Below are positions 24,577 to 33,518 of a stretch of 64,000 nucleotides of DNA, piece by piece. Source of the stretch: Leeuwenhoekiella sp044542075. Lineage in GTDB: Bacteria > Bacteroidota > Bacteroidia > Flavobacteriales > Flavobacteriaceae. The notes under the pieces are model-generated. The model saw nothing but the letters and a program-made list of their open reading frames with translations, was not told the DNA's origin and did no database searches. The first letter of the stretch is position 1. Every line of letters begins with the position of its first letter. The position numbers and the translations under genes were made by a program. Where the stretch lies: positions 62,001 to 126,000 of the forward strand of contig NZ_JBITTU010000004.1 in NCBI RefSeq assembly GCF_044542075.1, given 5' to 3'.

Positions 24577-27291
24577 TTATTCTTGTTTTAGCTTGATAAT
24601 TAATAAGTTAATTTCTGTAAGCGCTTTTGTGTAAATTTCTTCAAATGCTCGTAAGTGCTTTTTAGCTTCATCTGTTTTAGAAGGAATTATTATAGTACTC
24701 TCTATTTGTTGCAAATGATGTCCATGAGTAGTCATACCTAGATTCATAAAACTTGATTTCATTTTGTGAGCTAACGTGCTTGCCCTAGGGTAATATTCTC
24801 TGTCAACACAGTTTCTGAGGCTGTTTAAATCTTCTGGTGTTTCACTTCTAAAGACTTCTAGTAGGGAAACAATAAAATCATTATCGTTATCAAATATTTC
24901 TAGGAGCTGTGCGATATTAACATAATTTGTACTTCCTGTACTTTCAGTTATTTCAATTGATTCTTCAGGATTTAAGGCGGGTTTTTCATCTGAAATGAGC
25001 CAGTATAATACTTCTTTTAAGTCTTCTTCTTTTAAAGGTTTAGTGAGGTAAAAGTCTATACCCGCTTTTATTGCATTTTTTCTGGATTCTGGGAAAACAT
25101 CTGCAGAGCAGGCTACGATAGGTATTTTATGCAAAGAGTCTTCATTAGATTGTCGTATTAATGAAATAGCTTCAAGCCCATTCATTACCGGCATATGCAT
25201 ATCCATCAATATGAGGTCATATTGAATCGGGTTATTTTTATAAATAGCAACCGCTTCTTCGCCATTTTCAGCAATATCTGCCTTAACACCCAGCCCTTGT
25301 AGAAGTTGACGTATATAAAACTGATTCATCTTATTGTCTTCGGCTACTAAGATGCGTAAATCACTAAGTTTAGCACCGCTTGTATGTTTTTGAAAATCTG
25401 TATTTTGAAGCTTTTTGAGTTTACTTTCTTTAAAATCTATAGTAAATGAAAAGGTAGATCCTTTACCCAACTCACTCTCGGCTAATAATCTTCCCTTCTG
25501 AAGTTTAATAAGTTCTCGGGTTATTGTTAGGCCTAATCCTGTGCCATTAATCTTTGCATTTTCTTTACCCTCAACCTGATAAAAACTTTCAAATATGCTT
25601 TCTAATTTATCAGAAGCAATGCCAATTCCCGTATCGATAACTTTAAATTCTATGGTATTTGAATATTCGGTTTTATTTAAAAGATTTAGTTCAACGCGTA
25701 TATAGCCTTTTTTAGTAAACTTAATAGCGTTACCTATAAGATTGGTAAGTATTTGATTGAGTCTAAATTGATCTCCAACAACAATTTTAGGGATGGCATC
25801 ATCTATTTCAACACTAATTTCAATACCCTTTTCTTTACCTTTAATTTCAAATCCTGAAGTAAGATTTGTAACTACTTCGCGCAAATTAAAATCTAAGGAT
25901 TGCAAGGTAAGTTTACCAGCTTCGATTTTAGAAAAGTCAAGAATATCATTAACTATAGAGAGTAGATTTTTTGCCGAAAAAGAAATTCCGTCAATATTTT
26001 TTCTTAGAAGATTTTGATCTTTTAGGTCACTTTTAGAGATTATTTCAGAAAGTCCCAAAATCACATTTAAGGGTGTACGTATTTCGTGACTCATATTTGA
26101 CAGAAAAGTTGATTTTGCTTCAGCCACACGCTCTGCGTTAATTTTAGCTTTAAGTGTATCTTTCCGGTTTGAGATGTTTTTTACAAGCGCAGTGAAGCTA
26201 TCTTTAGGGTTAGCGAAGTTATTAGAGAACGCAATTTCATAATATGAGGTCAAGCCTGCTCTATTTGTAATATCGGTTTCTATACGATGTCCAATAATTT
26301 CAGTTGCGGTTACCGAATATAAATTGTGAAGATCATTTTTTAATTGTGAAGTTAAATCATCTGGAAAAAGCTCAAATACAGAATGTTTTACTAATTCCGT
26401 CTTGCTAAATCCAAAGATATTTGAAGCTAGTGTATTACAATCTTTAATAGTGCCTAATGTGTCAAACAACAGGTAGCCATCAAGCAGATTTTCTAATACG
26501 GAAAAGGCCTCAGAATCTGCAGATGAAGTAACAGCTTTACTGGTTATTTCTTTATTCTCTTTTATTTCGGAATTAAAATTTAGATTGATGATGGGTTTTG
26601 TGTCATCAAGAAGCGTGGTAAATGAATTAGGTATAACATCTGCAATGCACGTAACAGCAGGTAGCTGATTATAATAAATATAGAACTCGTCTTTAGTAGT
26701 AGCGAATATTGAAGTTACAATATCTGCCCCCAGGATCTCATTAAATTCTTTAGTCATTTTTAGAGCGTCGTCTTTTACTCTTCTAAATGCATTTATTTGC
26801 TTTACTAAATCATTTGAGCTTTTAGAAGTTATAGAAGATTTAATAGCTTCAATCCAGGCGGTAGTGCTTACAAATTCTGTATTTTTAATTTTTAATTTTT
26901 TAAGTATTGTGAGCAGATAAATACGAGCTATGAGTATTTCTTTGTTTTTACCTGATTCATAAAGCGGCATAAATGCTATAGCATTTGTTATAATCGGAAA
27001 TTTTTCTCGAAGTTCCTGTCTTAGACTCTCTTTAGTGTTTATATAAGCGTTGTCAAATGTGATTAAGTAATTCTCAAGTTCTAAATAAAAATTAACGCAG
27101 TACAAATCTGAAGTAAAAGCATCATCTGGATACTGAAAATTTTCTATTTGTGACTTTAACTGCTGAAGTCGTGCACTAAAAGATCCTAAGTTTATTAAGT
27201 ATTGAAAAAACACAATCTTAGGGTCTGTTATTTCTTCTTTGCTAAGCTTGCTTGCCCGTTGATTAAAAAGACGATCAATAAAAGAATTCAT
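24577..27291 (-). CDS. Cytosolic hybrid histidine kinase (PAS-HisKA-HATPase-REC-Hpt)
   Basis: A 904-residue phosphorelay protein with no membrane segment or signal peptide. Residues 1-255 are a helical region I do not recognise. A PAS domain follows (about 262-375, GYLLFDTLGTIKDCN, IFGFSKTEL). HisKA has phospho-acceptor H402 (FLSNMSHEIRTPLN). HATPase_c shows N521 (NLIGNAIKFT) and VIDTGIGI, GTGLGLTI. A receiver domain (about 645-768) has D697 (LILMDMHMPVMNG) and the conserved K751. A C-terminal Hpt domain has H842 (LAHKMKSSFMN). All relay sites are intact, so the protein can probably carry a full His-Asp-His relay to a separate regulator, which is not nearby. It lies upstream of rpoD and the BLUF gene. 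Confidence 0.93.
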   Translation of the reverse strand: MNSFIDRLFNQRASKLSKEEITDPKIVFFQYLINLGSFSARLQQLKSQIENFQYPDDAFTSDLYCVNFYLELENYLITFDNAYINTKESLRQELREKFPIITNAIAFMPLYESGKNKEILIARIYLLTILKKLKIKNTEFVSTTAWIEAIKSSITSKSSNDLVKQINAFRRVKDDALKMTKEFNEILGADIVTSIFATTKDEFYIYYNQLPAVTCIADVIPNSFTTLLDDTKPIINLNFNSEIKENKEITSKAVTSSADSEAFSVLENLLDGYLLFDTLGTIKDCNTLASNIFGFSKTELVKHSVFELFPDDLTSQLKNDLHNLYSVTATEIIGHRIETDITNRAGLTSYYEIAFSNNFANPKDSFTALVKNISNRKDTLKAKINAERVAEAKSTFLSNMSHEIRTPLNVILGLSEIISKSDLKDQNLLRKNIDGISFSAKNLLSIVNDILDFSKIEAGKLTLQSLDFNLREVVTNLTSGFEIKGKEKGIEISVEIDDAIPKIVVGDQFRLNQILTNLIGNAIKFTKKGYIRVELNLLNKTEYSNTIEFKVIDTGIGIASDKLESIFESFYQVEGKENAKINGTGLGLTITRELIKLQKGRLLAESELGKGSTFSFTIDFKESKLKKLQNTDFQKHTSGAKLSDLRILVAEDNKMNQFYIRQLLQGLGVKADIAENGEEAVAIYKNNPIQYDLILMDMHMPVMNGLEAISLIRQSNEDSLHKIPIVACSADVFPESRKNAIKAGIDFYLTKPLKEEDLKEVLYWLISDEKPALNPEESIEITESTGSTNYVNIAQLLEIFDNDNDFIVSLLEVFRSETPEDLNSLRNCVDREYYPRASTLAHKMKSSFMNLGMTTHGHHLQQIESTIIIPSKTDEAKKHLRAFEEIYTKALTEINLLIIKLKQE

Positions 27292-27403
27292 TTAGCAGTG
27301 GGGTATGATGCGATTAGATTGGAGAACAGAAAAACTAAATTAATCTTTTACAATTAACATATTCTAATTTCCTGTCATAAATACATTTATTTGATTTATA
27401 TGA

Positions 27404-27434
27404 AACAAAAAAAGTCTGGCTACTGCCAGACTTT
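27404..27434 (-). terminator. proA terminator (end of proCBA operon)
   Basis: Minus-strand AAAGTCTGGC and GCCAGACTTT (27411-27420 with 27425-27434) form a perfect 10-bp stem with a 4-nt loop, followed by seven or more T. Confidence 0.9.
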
Positions 27435-27473
27435 AAATAACTCTAAAACGAGTTCTTTTAGTATATATAATTA

Positions 27474-28673
27474 TTATATACGAATATGACCATCACCATA
27501 AACGTAATACTTATTAGTTACTAATTGCTTAAGTCCTAAAGGACCTCTGTGATGTAATTTATCTGTGCTTATAGCAAGTTCTGCACCTACACCCATTTGA
27601 CCGCCATCTGTGAAGCGCGTCGAAGCGTTATGATAGACGGCAGCAGTATCTATATTTTCCATAAAACGTGTTGCTGCTTCCACATCCTGAGTCATAATTG
27701 TACTGGAGTGACCACCACTATACGTATTTATTTTTGTCATAGCTTCATCTATACCGTTAACTGCGCCCAATACAATTTTCATTGCTAGAAATTCTTCATA
27801 CCACGTATCCTCTGTGGGTAAAACTTCATTGTCTTTAAGCACATCTTTAGAAATGGTATCAGCTAATACTTCAACACCCTTAGCGTTTAAAATTTCATTT
27901 AACTCACGCAAGCGTGACTCATATTCTGGCAGATTAGTATCTACTAGTACTTTATCTAATGCATTGCAACCTGAAATCTTATCGGTTTTAGCATTTATAA
28001 TTACATCAATAGTTTTTTTCCAGTCTGCTTCGGGATGCACGTATAAAAAGTTGTTTCCTCTACCGCTTATTAAAACGGCACATTTTGCATGCTGTTTTAC
28101 AAAATCGATAAGACGCTCACCACCACGAGGTACTATTAAATCTAATGGTTGGTCAGGGTTTCTTAAGAATTCCTGAGTTTCGTCGCGGTTCATCTGTAAC
28201 ATAGTTATCCAGGACTCATCAAGACTATTTTCGCGCAAGGCTTGTTTCCAACAGTCAACTAAAACAACGTTACTATTATAGGCCTCTTTACCACCTTTTA
28301 AAAGGATTTTATTGTTGGCTTTAAATGCTAAAACAGCCGCCTCGATAGTAACATCAGGTCGGGATTCATAGATGATCATAATGGTACCAAACGGAGCAGT
28401 CTTGTTGACAATATTTAAACCGCTGTCTAAGGTGATATTTGATATCTCCTGACTTACAGGGTCGTCTTGCTCTTTTACTTCTTTAATAGCCTGAATCATT
28501 CCTTTTATTTTAGAATCATTCACAACTAAACGGTCGTAAAGAGCTTGATCATCACGATTAAAAGCCTCTAAATCTTTTTTGTTTGCTTCGAGTATTTCAG
28601 ATTCTCTTAATTGTATGATGTGCATCATAGAATCAAGAACTTTATTTTTTATCTCTGTTGAGAGTAATTTCAT
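27474..28673 (-). CDS. proA: Gamma-glutamyl phosphate reductase (glutamate-5-semialdehyde dehydrogenase)
   Basis: Second step of proline synthesis: NADPH-dependent reduction of gamma-glutamyl phosphate to glutamate-5-semialdehyde. The 399-residue length is near the family norm (about 415). Conserved features include IYESRPDVTIEAAVLAFKA, the ALLKGGKEA-type motif (NKILLKGGKEAYNSN), VPRGGERLIDFV and the catalytic-cysteine loop (KISGCNALDKVLV). The C-terminal MGVGAELAISTDKLHHRGP motif is also present. It follows proB by 103 bp on the same strand and closes the proC-proB-proA operon. Confidence 0.96.
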   Translation of the reverse strand: MKLLSTEIKNKVLDSMMHIIQLRESEILEANKKDLEAFNRDDQALYDRLVVNDSKIKGMIQAIKEVKEQDDPVSQEISNITLDSGLNIVNKTAPFGTIMIIYESRPDVTIEAAVLAFKANNKILLKGGKEAYNSNVVLVDCWKQALRENSLDESWITMLQMNRDETQEFLRNPDQPLDLIVPRGGERLIDFVKQHAKCAVLISGRGNNFLYVHPEADWKKTIDVIINAKTDKISGCNALDKVLVDTNLPEYESRLRELNEILNAKGVEVLADTISKDVLKDNEVLPTEDTWYEEFLAMKIVLGAVNGIDEAMTKINTYSGGHSSTIMTQDVEAATRFMENIDTAAVYHNASTRFTDGGQMGVGAELAISTDKLHHRGPLGLKQLVTNKYYVYGDGHIRI

Positions 28674-28776
28674 ATTTCTAATTTTCGGTTAATATTTTAC
28701 CCAAATAGGATATTTAAAAAACCTGTACTTCTAACAGGCGATGATTTTAGATTAAAAACCATCTTTTTTTATTTTC

Positions 28777-29547
28777 TTAAGAAGAAAATTTAGTACCTAT
28801 ATTTTTGCCATCAAGCAAATCAAGTATCACATTATGTTTTTTACCATTTGCGATATAACAGGTTATATTTTTTCTGGCAGCATCTTTAGCGATTTTAAGT
28901 TTTGACCTCATACCACCTCGCCCTTCACCTTCAGCCTTGTTACTTTCCTGAACATATTGCTCTACGTTCTCTTCAGGATGTACTTCGGTTAATTTGTGAG
29001 AGTCATCATCATCAGGGTGACCTGTATAGAGACCATCTGTATCTGTTAGTAGAATTAATGCATCAGCATTGATTAATTCTGCTACCAGACTTGCCAACTC
29101 ATCATTATCTGTAAACATCGACATCGTAAGCGATACAGCATCATCTTCATTAGCTATTGGGACAATACCTTCAGATAACAAACCTTCATAGCAATTTATC
29201 ATGTTTTCACGGTGTTTTCCCGGAGCAAAATCACGTTTTGTGGCTAATAGCTGTGCGCAATGCATGCCAAAACTATTAAACATTGTATAATAGTGACGCA
29301 TCATACGCGGCTGTCCTACCGAAGAGAAAATTTGTCTTCTGGTAGAAGGATCTGTATAACTACAATCGCCTAAAACTTCTTTACCTGCAATTGCAGATCC
29401 TGAAGAGACGAGAACAGGTTGGTATCCTTTTTCATATAATTCTGCTATTTGTCGTACTAATTCTTGTAAAACAGGACCAACAATTCTGTTGTTTTTGTTG
29501 GTCATAACATTTGTTCCTACTTTTATAACTACACGTTTTGTGCTCAT
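28777..29547 (-). CDS. proB: Glutamate 5-kinase (kinase domain only)
   Basis: First step of proline synthesis: ATP-dependent phosphorylation of glutamate. The protein is a single amino-acid-kinase domain of about 256 residues. Motifs are RVVIKVGTNVMT (nucleotide binding), LVSSGSAIAGKEVLG, IPIANEDDAV-like (IVPIANEDDAV) and GRGGMRSKLKIAKDA. The C-terminal PUA domain of the E. coli enzyme is missing; its loss affects proline feedback in other species (established for ProB). I chose the ATG at 29547 because the upstream in-frame ATG (29604) would overlap proC and add non-conserved residues. proC ends 4 bp upstream, implying translational coupling. Confidence 0.94.
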   Translation of the reverse strand: MSTKRVVIKVGTNVMTNKNNRIVGPVLQELVRQIAELYEKGYQPVLVSSGSAIAGKEVLGDCSYTDPSTRRQIFSSVGQPRMMRHYYTMFNSFGMHCAQLLATKRDFAPGKHRENMINCYEGLLSEGIVPIANEDDAVSLTMSMFTDNDELASLVAELINADALILLTDTDGLYTGHPDDDDSHKLTEVHPEENVEQYVQESNKAEGEGRGGMRSKLKIAKDAARKNITCYIANGKKHNVILDLLDGKNIGTKFSS

Positions 29548-29551
29548 AAAA

Positions 29552-30358
29552 TTATTTTTCTTTACCAAGTTCTGTAGCTCGGTTAAATGCAGCATAAGCC
29601 GCATCTTTAATTAATTCTTTTACATTATTATCTTCCATCGAGTCAAGTGCAGCACGCGTTGTACCACCTTTTGAAGCAACTCTATCCATCCAGGTTTCTG
29701 GTGATAAATCTGAGTCATTAAACAATGTTACAGCTCCCTCAAATGTTTTCGAAACTAAAACTTTAGAATCGTTTGCAGAGAATCCCATTTTAAGTGCTGC
29801 TTCAAGCATAGATTGCATAAAATAGAATATGTATGCGGGGCCACTACCTGATATACCTGTAGAGGCATCAATAAAATTCTCATTTTCTACGTGAATAGAA
29901 GCGCCGGTTGTGTCTAATAAGTTACGTACGGTTAGAAGTTCTATTCTACTCACGGTTTTTGATTCGGTAAATGAGGTAACACCTTTACCTACTTTAGCGG
30001 GCAAGTTTGGCATTGTACGTATTACTTTACTAACACCTAAACCATCTTGAATTGTCTTAATTGTTACACCCGCCATTAATGAAACAAAAATTTGCTGGTC
30101 ATTTATGTAAGGTTGCATAGATTTAAATAGTGACTGACTATGAAAGGGTTTTACTGCTATAAAAATCACATCTGCCTTGGGTACACATTCTTCAATACTA
30201 TCGTAAGCGTCAAACTGAGCCATGGTTGATAGGGCTTCAGTTTTTTCTGGTGATACATCAAATATCATTAGCTTGCGATTGTTCAAAAATGGTGACTGCG
30301 CCATACCTTCTGCGTAGGTCAATCCCATATTCCCTGCACCTAATACTAATACTTTCAT
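29552..30358 (-). CDS. proC: Pyrroline-5-carboxylate reductase
   Basis: Last step of proline synthesis: NAD(P)H-dependent reduction of pyrroline-5-carboxylate to proline. The 268-residue protein has the Rossmann motif LVLGAGNMGLTYAEG at the N-terminus, FIAVKPFHSQSL, VIRTMPNLPAKVGKGVTSF, and the signature GISGSGPAYIFYFMQSMLEAA followed by SKGGTTRAALDSM. The ATG at 30358 gives the canonical MKVLVLGAGNMG start; the upstream in-frame ATG at 30421 would add 21 unusual residues. First gene of the proCBA operon. Confidence 0.95.
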   Translation of the reverse strand: MKVLVLGAGNMGLTYAEGMAQSPFLNNRKLMIFDVSPEKTEALSTMAQFDAYDSIEECVPKADVIFIAVKPFHSQSLFKSMQPYINDQQIFVSLMAGVTIKTIQDGLGVSKVIRTMPNLPAKVGKGVTSFTESKTVSRIELLTVRNLLDTTGASIHVENENFIDASTGISGSGPAYIFYFMQSMLEAALKMGFSANDSKVLVSKTFEGAVTLFNDSDLSPETWMDRVASKGGTTRAALDSMEDNNVKELIKDAAYAAFNRATELGKEK

Positions 30359-30665
30359 TAAGTTTTCTTTATTGGTTCGCCTTAATAGCTGCAAGTATCG
30401 TACGACAAATAGAAAAATCAACAGTATTCAGATATTAAGAAACTTTGTAGCTTCTTAAGGCAATTATACTAACGTCTAAGAAGCTTTTTAAAAATAAATG
30501 TTAAAATTGAAATAGTTTTGACTACTCAAGGGAGTTGCGTTTTTTGGCAGAAAAACTGTCAAACCCTGTACTAATGGCAGGTTTAGCCGCTTTTTGAATA
30601 CAATTAATAATCGTATAAATTATTTTTAAAAATATCTTTAATTGTCACTTTTATATAAGATGGTG
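30359..30665. promoter_or_regulatory. proC upstream region with inverted repeat
   Basis: A gene gap of about 300 bp. AGCTTCTTA (30449-30457) and TAAGAAGCT (30477-30485) form a perfect 9-bp inverted repeat with a 19-nt loop. On the + strand it is followed by five T, so it could also act as a terminator-like element. A second weaker stem (AAACC..CTG with CAGGTTT) lies at about 30562-30583. No promoter could be assigned with confidence. Confidence 0.35.
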
Positions 30666-30695
30666 CATAAAAAAAGGAGCCATAAGGCTCCTTTT
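30666..30695 (-). terminator. pnp terminator
   Basis: Minus-strand AAAAGGAGCC and GGCTCCTTTT (30672-30681 with 30686-30695), perfect 10-bp stem, ATAA-type tetraloop, followed by further T. It ends the pnp transcript. Confidence 0.92.
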
Positions 30696-30720
30696 AAAAT
30701 ATTAAAAATAGTGAAAGAAT

Positions 30721-32958
30721 TTAATCTCTTTTACGATCTCTAGAATCACGACTGCGGTTATCTCTACCACGATTATCGCGATCTCTGCTGCCGCCACGAT
30801 CATTATTTTCACGTGGTGCGCGCTCTTTGTAACCTTCTGGTTTTTCAAGCAATGCTTTACGAGAAACTTTTTCTTTACGTGTACGAGAATCTAGGCCAAA
30901 GTATTTAACCTCAAATTCATCACCCATATTAACAACATCACTTACATTTTCAGTACGTTCCCAAGCTAATTCAGATACGTGAAGTAATACTTCATTTCCT
31001 GGAGCGTCAAGATATTCTACAACAGCACCAAAATCTAACATCTTAATTACCTTAACCTTATAGCTGTCACCAACTACTGGTTTAAATGTAATAGAATCAA
31101 TTTTCGCAAGAACCGCATTAATACCTTCCTGACCTGTACCTAGGATTTCTACAACTCCTTCTTCTGTAACAGGATCTTCATTTATAACGATCGTGGTTCC
31201 AGTTGTTTTCTGAAGTTCTTGTATAACTTTTCCGCCAGGTCCTATAAGAGCACCTATAAATGCATTTGCGATACGTACAGATACCATTTTAGGAGCGTAT
31301 TCTTTAACGTCTTCACGAGGAGCGCTAATAGTTTCGGTAAGCTTATCTAATATATGTAAACGACCATCACGTGCTTGTTTCAAAGCATTAACAAGTATTT
31401 CATAAGAAAGACCTTTAACTTTAATATCCATCTGGCAAGCAGTAATACCATCTGCTGTACCCGTAACTTTAAAGTCCATATCACCTAAATGATCTTCGTC
31501 ACCTAAGATATCTGAAAGAACAGCATATTTACCAGAATCACCATCTGAGATTAATCCCATAGCAATACCAGAAACCGGTTTTTTTAATTGAACACCAGCA
31601 TCCATAAGCGCCATTGTACCGGCACAAACAGTTGCCATAGAAGAAGAACCATTAGATTCTAGTACTTCTGAAACTACACGTACAGTATACGGGCAATTTG
31701 CAGGTATCATACCTTTTAAGGCACGTTGTGCTAAATTACCGTGACCTACCTCACGACGAGAAGTACCGCGTATTGGGCGCGCCTCACCAGTAGAGAAAGG
31801 AGGGAAGTTGTAATGTAAATAGAATGTTTCTTCACCTTCATAAGATGGCATGTCTATTTGATTAGCTTCTCTAGAAGTACCTAAAGTTACTGTGGCTAAC
31901 GCTTGAGTTTCTCCACGAGTAAAGATAGAAGAACCATGTACAGAAGGTAGATAATCTGTTTCACACCAGATAGGACGTATTTCTGTTGTTTTACGACCAT
32001 CTAAGCGTAAACCTTCATTCAAGGTTAAATCACGTACAGCAGCTTTTTCTGCTTTATAGTAGTATTTATTAACCATACCACCGTAATCTGCTAATTCTTC
32101 TTCAGAAAAAGTAGCTTTAATTTCTTCTTTTATAGCATCAAATGCAGCACTACGTTCATGCTTTGCAGAACCTGCTTGAGCTATTGTGTAGACTTTATCA
32201 TAAGCCATGTCGTGTATTTTCTTTGCAAGATCTGCGTCTTCACGCTCTGGCTCATACTCACGCACTTCTTTCTTACCAAAGGCTTCAGCTAAACGAATCT
32301 GAGCAGCACACTGTACTTTAATAGCTTCGTGAGCAGCTTTGATAGCTTCAGTCATTTCTTCTTCAGAAATTTCGTCCATTTCACCTTCAACCATCATTAC
32401 AGAATCTGCAGATGCACCAATTACCATGTCGATATCAGATTCTGCTAATTGAGTTCTTGAAGGGTTGATGATAAATTCACCATTTATACGACCTACGCGT
32501 ACTTCTGAAATAGCACATTCAAACGGAAAGTCTGAAAGTTGAATTGCTGCAGAAGCGGCAAGACCTGCCATAGCATCAGGCATTACATCATCATCATGAG
32601 ACATTAACTGAATCATAACCTGAGTTTCTGCGTGATAATCTTTTGGGAATAAAGGACGAAGTACACGGTCTACAAGACGCATGGTTAAAACTTCACCATC
32701 ACTTGGGCGTGCTTCTCTTTTAAAGAAACCACCAGGATAACGGCCTGCCGCCGCAAATTTTTCACGATAATCTACCGTTAGCGGAAGAAAATCAACATCA
32801 CTTTGTTTGTAGTTAGAGACTACAGTACAAAGCATCATACATTTACCGGATTGAACAACTACAGAACCGTGGGCCTGTTTTGCAAGTTTACCGGTTTCGA
32901 TAGAGATTTCTCTACCATCACCAAGGTCTATAACCTCTTTGAAAGTTTTTGGAATCAT
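30721..32958 (-). CDS. pnp: Polyribonucleotide nucleotidyltransferase (PNPase)
   Basis: A 3'-5' phosphorolytic exoribonuclease and member of the RNA decay machinery. The ~745-residue protein has the full order: RNase PH domain 1 (about 5-220), helical linker, RNase PH domain 2 (about 310-545, with FTRGETQALATVTLG and phosphate/metal-binding SRREVGHGNLAQRAL), KH domain (about 560-615, IGPGGKVIQELQKTTG) and S1 domain (about 625-695, VVEYLDAPGNEVLLHVSEL). The C-terminal tail is a charged Arg/Asp/Asn repeat (RDRDNRGRDNRSRDSRD) likely to bind RNA. I chose the ATG at 32958 (MIPKTFKEVIDLGDGR). It lies downstream of rpsO, the widespread rpsO-pnp order, but a terminator stands between them. Confidence 0.97.
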   Translation of the reverse strand: MIPKTFKEVIDLGDGREISIETGKLAKQAHGSVVVQSGKCMMLCTVVSNYKQSDVDFLPLTVDYREKFAAAGRYPGGFFKREARPSDGEVLTMRLVDRVLRPLFPKDYHAETQVMIQLMSHDDDVMPDAMAGLAASAAIQLSDFPFECAISEVRVGRINGEFIINPSRTQLAESDIDMVIGASADSVMMVEGEMDEISEEEMTEAIKAAHEAIKVQCAAQIRLAEAFGKKEVREYEPEREDADLAKKIHDMAYDKVYTIAQAGSAKHERSAAFDAIKEEIKATFSEEELADYGGMVNKYYYKAEKAAVRDLTLNEGLRLDGRKTTEIRPIWCETDYLPSVHGSSIFTRGETQALATVTLGTSREANQIDMPSYEGEETFYLHYNFPPFSTGEARPIRGTSRREVGHGNLAQRALKGMIPANCPYTVRVVSEVLESNGSSSMATVCAGTMALMDAGVQLKKPVSGIAMGLISDGDSGKYAVLSDILGDEDHLGDMDFKVTGTADGITACQMDIKVKGLSYEILVNALKQARDGRLHILDKLTETISAPREDVKEYAPKMVSVRIANAFIGALIGPGGKVIQELQKTTGTTIVINEDPVTEEGVVEILGTGQEGINAVLAKIDSITFKPVVGDSYKVKVIKMLDFGAVVEYLDAPGNEVLLHVSELAWERTENVSDVVNMGDEFEVKYFGLDSRTRKEKVSRKALLEKPEGYKERAPRENNDRGGSRDRDNRGRDNRSRDSRDRKRD

Positions 32959-33116
32959 AAAAATGTTTTTCAGTAGCACGACGTCGCGTGCAATTAATCA
33001 AATGCCTTAACTAGTTAGGGAAAGGCAAGGTCTGTTGTTGTGTTGTGTGTAGTGTTTGACCTGTGAAAAACCTTTAGGTAGCTTTCTTTGCCCTTGCGGG
33101 ACTTTTAATTAATAAA

Positions 33117-33145
33117 TAAAATAAAAGGGGCAAACTGCCCCTTTT
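33117..33145 (-). terminator. rpsO terminator
   Basis: Minus-strand AAAAGGGGCA and TGCCCCTTTT (33123-33132 with 33136-33145), 10-bp stem with a 3-nt loop, then T-rich DNA. It lies between rpsO and pnp; read-through into pnp is possible. Confidence 0.88.
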
Positions 33146-33155
33146 AAAATAAGAA

Positions 33156-33425
33156 TTATTTTCTTAAACCTAATTCTTTAACTATAGCACGATATCTTGT
33201 AATATCTTTCTTAATTAAATAGTCAAGTAACGATCTACGTTTACCTACTAGCATAACTAATGAACGCTCTGTGTTAAAATCCTTACGGTTTGTTTTTAAA
33301 TGTTCAGTAAGGTGGCTTATGCGGTATGTGAATAACGCAATTTGTCCCTCTGCAGATCCGGTATCGTTCTTGCCTTTACCGTATTTGCTAAAAATTTCAT
33401 CTTTCTTTTCTTGAGTAAGATACAT
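33156..33425 (-). CDS. rpsO: 30S ribosomal protein S15
   Basis: An 89-residue small-subunit protein that binds 16S rRNA early in assembly. It has the standard S15 length and motifs: FSKYGKGKNDTGSAEGQIALFTYRI, then HLTEHLKTNRKDFNTERSL and the RRSLLDYLIKKDITRY helix. Upstream of pnp in the conserved gene order. A perfect -7 box and a hairpin lie upstream (33456-33489). Confidence 0.98.
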   Translation of the reverse strand: MYLTQEKKDEIFSKYGKGKNDTGSAEGQIALFTYRISHLTEHLKTNRKDFNTERSLVMLVGKRRSLLDYLIKKDITRYRAIVKELGLRK

Positions 33426-33455
33426 GCCAATATTATTTAAATAGTTTTTATGTAT

Positions 33456-33489
33456 TTAATGAGTCTATCTCATTAAGCCGGCAAAGATA
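33456..33489 (-). promoter_or_regulatory. rpsO promoter -7 box and leader hairpin
   Basis: TATCTTTG (minus strand, 33489-33482) is a perfect TAnnTTTG box. The predicted start near 33475 puts a perfect 8-bp hairpin (TTAATGAG-ATAGA-CTCATTAA, 33476-33456 on the minus strand) at the very 5' end of the S15 mRNA, 30 nt before the ATG. Confidence 0.5.
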
Positions 33490-33518
33490 CAATTAATTCT
33501 TTAAGAAAGAGGATATTT

